A DNA stretch of 8,122 bases from contig CAMWWR010000063.1 of NCBI GenBank assembly GCA_947178045.1, forward strand, positions 1-8,122. Direction: 5' to 3'. Shown piece by piece: positions 5,070-8,122 of this stretch (position 1 is its first letter; each line of letters begins with the position of its first letter). The position numbers and the translations under genes were made by a program. This DNA comes from an uncultured Clostridia bacterium (GTDB taxonomy: Bacteria; Bacillota; Clostridia; Lachnospirales; Lachnospiraceae). The notes under the pieces were generated by a model. That model saw only the letters and a list, made by a program, of their open reading frames with translations, did no database searches and was not told where the DNA came from.

Positions 5070-6721
5070 AGAATCGCTCCGCGGTTGCCGGAGGTTACCA
5101 TCGAAGCGTAGCGGGCAAGATAGCCCGTTGTGATCTTTGGCTGTCTTGGCTGCCATTTCGCGCGTCTCCTGTTAAGCTCCTCGTCCGATACGGCAAGTTC
5201 CAGCTTGTTCGCCGGGATATCGATTTTGATGATATCGCCCTCCTCGACCAGCGCGATCGGCCCGCCGACCGCCGCTTCCGGCGACACATGGCCGATGGAC
5301 GCGCCGCGGGATGCGCCCGAGAACCGCCCGTCCGTGATCAGCGCCACCGACGAGCCGAGCCCCATGCCCGCGATCGCCGAGGTCGGATTGAGCATCTCCC
5401 TCATGCCCGGGCCGCCCTTCGGACCCTCATAGCGGATGACAACAACATCGCCCGCCACGATCTTACCGCCCTTGATTGCTTCGATCGCGTCCTCCTCGCA
5501 GTCGACCACTCTCGCCGGACCCTCATGCACCATCATCTCCGGCACGACCGCGGAGCGCTTCACCACGCCGGAATCCGGAGCCAGATTTCCCTTCAGCACG
5601 GCGATGCCGCCGGTCTCGCTGTACGGATTCTCCACCGGACGGATGACCTCCGGATTGCGGTTGACGGCATCTTTGATATTCTCTCCCACGGTCTTTCCGG
5701 TCACCGTCATGCAATCAAGATTCAGCAGCCCCTTCTTGCTGATTTCCTTCATGACCGCGTAGATGCCGCCCGCTTCGTTCAGATCCTCCATGTAGGTCGG
5801 ACCCGCCGGTGCGAGATGGCACAGGTTCGGCGTCCGCGCGCTGATCTCGTTCGCGATGTCCACGTTGAGCTCCACGCCCGCCTCGTGCGCGATCGCCGGA
5901 AGGTGGAGCATGCTGTTCGTCGAGCAGCCGAGCGCCATATCCATCGTCAGCGCGTTGCGGAACGCCGCCTCCGTCATAATATCGCGCGGGCGGATATTTC
6001 TGCGAAGCATTTCCATCACCTGCATGCCCGCATGCTTTGCGAGCTTGATGCGCTCGGAATATACGGCCGGAATCGTACCGTTGCCCTGCAGGCCCATGCC
6101 GAGCACCTCGGTCAGGCAGTTCATGCTGTTGGCTGTGTACATACCGGAGCAGGAACCGCAGGTCGGGCACGCCTTGTTCTCAAATTCCTGCACATCCTCC
6201 TCGCTCATTGTCCCCGCGGCATAAGAACCCACCGCCTCAAACATGCTCGAAAGGCTCGTCTTATGCCCCTTCACATGTCCGGCCAGCATCGGCCCGCCGC
6301 TGACAAAAACCGTCGGAATATTCAGGCGGGCCGCCGCCATCAAAAGCCCCGGAACATTCTTGTCGCAGTTCGGCACCATGACGAGCGCGTCGAACGCGTG
6401 CGCCATCGCCATCGCCTCCGTCGAATCCGCGATCAGGTCGCGGGTCACAAGCGAATACTTCATGCCGACATGTCCCATCGCAATACCGTCGCACACCGCG
6501 ATTGCCGGGAACACGATCGGCGTTCCGCCTGCCATCGCCACGCCCATTTTAACAGCATTTACAATTTTATCGAGATTCATGTGTCCTGGCACGATCTCAT
6601 TGTACGAGCTGACAATGCCGACAAGCGGGCGGTCGAGCTCCTCCTTCGTCATGCCCAGCGCGTTGAACAGGGAACGATGCGGCGCCTGCTGCATCCCCTT
6701 GGTTACGGAATCACTTTTCAT
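5057..6721 (-). CDS. ilvD: Dihydroxy-acid dehydratase
   Basis: This 554-residue iron-sulfur enzyme dehydrates 2,3-dihydroxy-isovalerate and 2,3-dihydroxy-3-methylvalerate to the keto acids preceding valine/leucine and isoleucine. Diagnostic segments are [18 protein letters not shown] (Cys119), [18 protein letters not shown] (Cys185, Cys188, Cys191), [18 protein letters not shown], and near the C-terminus [22 protein letters not shown]. Residues 42-50 read EIVPGHMNL, with glycine where the [2Fe-2S] class has a cysteine (TPCN), so it resembles the [4Fe-4S] E. coli-type enzyme. The frame is open upstream to 6847, but that stretch is T-box and terminator sequence. ATG 6721, with AAGGAGG 9 nt upstream, gives the normal N-terminus MKSDSVTKG. 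It is the first gene of the T-box-controlled ilvD-ilvB operon and appears intact. Confidence 0.97.
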   Translation of the reverse strand: MKSDSVTKGMQQAPHRSLFNALGMTKEELDRPLVGIVSSYNEIVPGHMNLDKIVNAVKMGVAMAGGTPIVFPAIAVCDGIAMGHVGMKYSLVTRDLIADSTEAMAMAHAFDALVMVPNCDKNVPGLLMAAARLNIPTVFVSGGPMLAGHVKGHKTSLSSMFEAVGSYAAGTMSEEDVQEFENKACPTCGSCSGMYTANSMNCLTEVLGMGLQGNGTIPAVYSERIKLAKHAGMQVMEMLRRNIRPRDIMTEAAFRNALTMDMALGCSTNSMLHLPAIAHEAGVELNVDIANEISARTPNLCHLAPAGPTYMEDLNEAGGIYAVMKEISKKGLLNLDCMTVTGKTVGENIKDAVNRNPEVIRPVENPYSETGGIAVLKGNLAPDSGVVKRSAVVPEMMVHEGPARVVDCEEDAIEAIKGGKIVAGDVVVIRYEGPKGGPGMREMLNPTSAIAGMGLGSSVALITDGRFSGASRGASIGHVSPEAAVGGPIALVEEGDIIKIDIPANKLELAVSDEELNRRRAKWQPRQPKITTGYLARYASMVTSGNRGAILELK

Positions 6722-6787
6722 AATCAATTTCCTCCTTTTCTTCCTTGCTTTTTCACAGGAGGTACGCACGGCAGCGGGCGTGCGCAT

Positions 6788-6824
6788 AAAAAACGCCCCA
6801 AGCCACTGCGTGTAGCTTAGGGCG
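6788..6824 (-). terminator. T-box-controlled intrinsic terminator upstream of ilvD
   Basis: CGCCCTAAGC (6815-6824) pairs with GCTTGGGGCG (6794-6803) over 10 bp with one T-G wobble and an 11-nt loop, followed by TTTTTT (6788-6793). The 5' arm CCTAA can instead pair with TTAGG just before the T-box GGTGGTACCGCGG, forming the antiterminator. The two folds are mutually exclusive. Confidence 0.9.
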
Positions 6825-7066
6825 AATACACTCATCCGCGGTACCACCTAAATTCAGAAATCTTCCTGCGCTCTGCAGATACTCAGCACGGCATGCGCGC
6901 GAATATCCTCCTCCCGGTAACGTGGGGGCTTCCGCCGAAGCCTACTGGGCAGACGCCGTTCGGTCCGGGGCTCCAAGGCTACTTCCCTGTCCGCTTCACG
7001 AAAGCTCGCACCGACCGCTTTCTCTCTTTGGCATCCGTCGGACAGATACTCCTCCTTATCATCGCC
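6788..7066 (-). promoter_or_regulatory. T-box riboswitch leader of ilvD-ilvB, probable valine (GTA) specifier
   Basis: This cis-acting leader RNA senses uncharged tRNA and permits read-through into ilvD. The T-box sequence AGGTGGTACCGCGG is at 6836-6849. Stem I begins near 7066 with a kink-turn-like pattern (GGC GATGAT AAGG against CCTT GGA GCC), then the AGTA S-turn motif (7047-7050) and a 6-bp stem CTGTCC / GGACAG (7040-7045 with 6987-6992). The distal part has AGAGAG and a GGTCGGTGCGA loop closed by GAAAGC / GCTTTC. On the 3' side GAA (6983-6985) is followed by GTA (6980-6982) and a purine, the usual position of the specifier, so tRNA-Val is the likely ligand. Later segments fit Stems II and III, then the antiterminator/terminator switch. 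The fold was not computed. Confidence 0.93.
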
Positions 7067-7080
7067 TGTATCATAATCTT

Positions 7081-7172
7081 CAACAGCAGCCCGGCACGCT
7101 TCCCTGAGCAGAACAGCCCTCGGGTGTATATGCTTCAGCAATCTGTTGCGTTAAATTACCAAAATGCTGTTG
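7081..7172 (-). other. 5' extension before T-box Stem I with closing inverted repeat
   Basis: About 110 nt separate the predicted transcription start (about 7176) from Stem I. CAACAGCA (7165-7172, minus strand) and TGCTGTTG (7081-7088) are perfectly complementary and could close a domain of 76 nt. No start codon with a Shine-Dalgarno was found inside, so a leader peptide is not supported. It may simply be extra leader or an additional structured domain. Confidence 0.4.
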
Positions 7173-7182
7173 TTTAAAACAC

Positions 7183-7211
7183 AGTGTATCAGAAGAAGCG
7201 GGAAATGTCAA
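7183..7211 (-). promoter_or_regulatory. Sigma-A promoter of the ilvD-ilvB operon
   Basis: A perfect -35 TTGACA (7206-7211), a 17-nt spacer and -10 TACACT (7183-7188) with an extended -10 TG one base upstream. The predicted start is near 7176. Strong constitutive initiation with control by attenuation is typical of T-box operons. Confidence 0.85.
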
Positions 7212-7369
7212 TGACTTTTTCGAGTTTCCGCATTTTCAAAAAATTATTATGTATTTACCAACAAGGAAAATCCCTGAAAACACTGCGCACAAAATACCGC
7301 CGTCAAGCGCCAGTTCTCACAAAATCTGGTTGCAGTGGAGCTTTTGCCATCTTTCAATTTTCACAGCTC

Positions 7370-7975
7370 TCACTGAAAACATTTTTTGCACGGAGAATAT
7401 CCCTTGCTTACCATTTCAGCATAAGTACTTTCCAAACTCCTCTTATTGGAATCCTTCATCAGTTTAACACTGGAACACCAGGTCTTGTGAAATATTTTAC
7501 TTGAAATATTTAAAATATAGGTTGTAGTATTTTTTGCTTCCGGTATCGGCGTCGGCTTAGGAGTAACGGTCGGCGCAGGCGTCTTGGTTGGCTTCGGCGC
7601 AGCCGTCGGTGTGGCGGCCGCTGTCGGCGTCAGAACAGTCTTCGATTCTGAACTGTCCTCTTTGTTGCTATCGACTACCGTTACTTTGCAAGTATATTTC
7701 TTACTATCATACGTTGCTGTTATTGTTGCAGTCCCCTCTGATTTGGCTGTCACAGTACCTGTTTTTGATACTGACGCCACCTTTTTATCACTGGAAGACC
7801 ATTTTGATTCCGTGCCCTCCAAAGAGCCAAGCTTCAACTTTAATGTAGCGTCAACCTCTAAAATTGCCTTCGCCTTATTCATTTTCAGCACGGCAGCTTC
7901 TGCCGAAACCGGTGAAAACAGCGAGACCACAAAGCAGAATACAAGAAGCAGCGATGACCGTCTTAGTGTTTTCAT
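7370..7975 (-). CDS. Secreted Ig-like (BIG2) domain protein with Cys-containing C-terminal domain
   Basis: This is a 201-residue exported protein. Residues 1-26 are a signal peptide: basic MKTLRRSS, hydrophobic LLLVFCFVVSLF, and cleavage near VSAEA. Residues about 30-100 form a bacterial Ig-like group 2 domain (KLGSLEGTESKWSSSDKKVASVS, TGTVTAKSEGTATITATY). Residues 116-146 are a Thr/Pro/Ala linker. Residues 149-201 are a small domain with His163, Cys167 and a C-terminal CKKC (Cys196, Cys199), a metal-binding-like pattern seen at the ends of other clostridial secreted proteins; zinc binding is inferred. There is no LPXTG or transmembrane anchor, so it is probably released or loosely wall-associated. 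ATG 7975 follows GGAGG by about 9 nt. The gene is visibly more A/T-rich than ilvD-ilvB and has its own promoter. No function beyond a surface/extracellular role can be assigned. Confidence 0.85.
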   Translation of the reverse strand: MKTLRRSSLLLVFCFVVSLFSPVSAEAAVLKMNKAKAILEVDATLKLKLGSLEGTESKWSSSDKKVASVSKTGTVTAKSEGTATITATYDSKKYTCKVTVVDSNKEDSSESKTVLTPTAAATPTAAPKPTKTPAPTVTPKPTPIPEAKNTTTYILNISSKIFHKTWCSSVKLMKDSNKRSLESTYAEMVSKGYSPCKKCFQ

Positions 7976-8006
7976 AAGAACATCCCTCCATACGAAATTT
8001 TAATAT

Positions 8007-8035
8007 AGCATAACGCTATTGAGAATAAATGTCAA
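8007..8035 (-). promoter_or_regulatory. Promoter of the Ig-like protein gene
   Basis: A consensus -35 TTGACA (8030-8035) is separated by 17 nt from TATGCT (8007-8012), about 30 nt upstream of the start codon at 7975. The remaining sequence to 8122 shows no gene. Confidence 0.75.
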
Positions 8036-8122
8036 CATAAAGACGTCTTTTGTTACAGGAAAGTCAGAGGCAGAGCGGTAACAACCTTCACGAAATTCAC
8101 AGCTCTCAGAACAGGTTGCTTT

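Noticed and set aside
5048..6820. Very long plus-strand open frame opposite ilvD
   Set aside because: Arg/His/Ala-rich translation typical of the antisense of a GC-rich gene; the minus strand encodes an unmistakable dihydroxy-acid dehydratase.
6722..6847. N-terminal extension of IlvD by 42 residues
   Set aside because: It would translate the T-box and terminator sequence. ATG 6721 has the proper Shine-Dalgarno and gives the normal family N-terminus.
6854..7141. Minus-strand frame of 95 codons (TTG start) upstream of ilvD
   Set aside because: It lies entirely within the T-box leader RNA, has no Shine-Dalgarno, and its composition follows the RNA structure.
7184..7504. Plus-strand frames at 7184-7504 and 7249-7467
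   Set aside because: No ribosome binding site, no recognisable protein features, and they overlap the ilvD promoter and the 3' end of the Ig-like gene.

Overview
The window looks like a chromosomal segment of a moderately GC-rich anaerobic Firmicute, probably a Clostridia/Lachnospiraceae-type organism. This is inferred from four things: a T-box riboswitch in front of branched-chain amino acid genes, strong AGGAGG-type ribosome binding sites, consensus sigma-A promoters, and a dihydroxy-acid dehydratase of the oxygen-sensitive [4Fe-4S] type. There are no rRNA or tRNA genes, CRISPR arrays, recognisable transposases or phage genes.

Layout. (1) Positions 33-2453, minus strand: a four-gene operon led by a MarR-family repressor. 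It is followed by a flavin-reductase-like split-barrel protein (PNPOx family), an alpha/beta hydrolase and a second, paralogous split-barrel protein. A strong promoter with a perfect 16-bp palindrome at the predicted start site drives it, which suggests MarR autoregulation. A 78/79-bp imperfect tandem repeat fills the gap between the first split-barrel gene and the hydrolase. (2) Positions 2654-3126, plus strand: a divergent gene for an alkyltransferase-like (MGMT-fold) DNA-binding protein. It is broken by a one-base frameshift and has no catalytic cysteine. Two stacked hairpins at 3133-3233 separate it from the convergent genes that follow. (3) Positions 3223-7211, minus strand: promoter, T-box leader (apparent specifier GTA, valine), terminator, ilvD, then ilvB. 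IlvB makes acetolactate and IlvD performs the dehydration step of valine, leucine and isoleucine synthesis, so uncharged tRNA would switch on both enzymes. The 151-bp ilvD-ilvB gap holds a 92-nt hairpin flanked by direct repeats, duplicated ilvD 3'-end sequence, and a possible 28-codon reading frame running into ilvB. (4) Positions 7370-8035, minus strand: an exported protein with a bacterial Ig-like domain, a Thr/Pro linker and a small Cys-containing C-terminal domain, with its own promoter.

Most of the window is ordinary metabolism. The parts that reward a second look are the ilvD-ilvB intergenic element, the T-box with its 5' extension, the Cys-less broken MGMT-like gene, and the MarR operon with duplicated flavoprotein-like genes around a hydrolase. 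I do not see clear evidence of a wholly new biological system.
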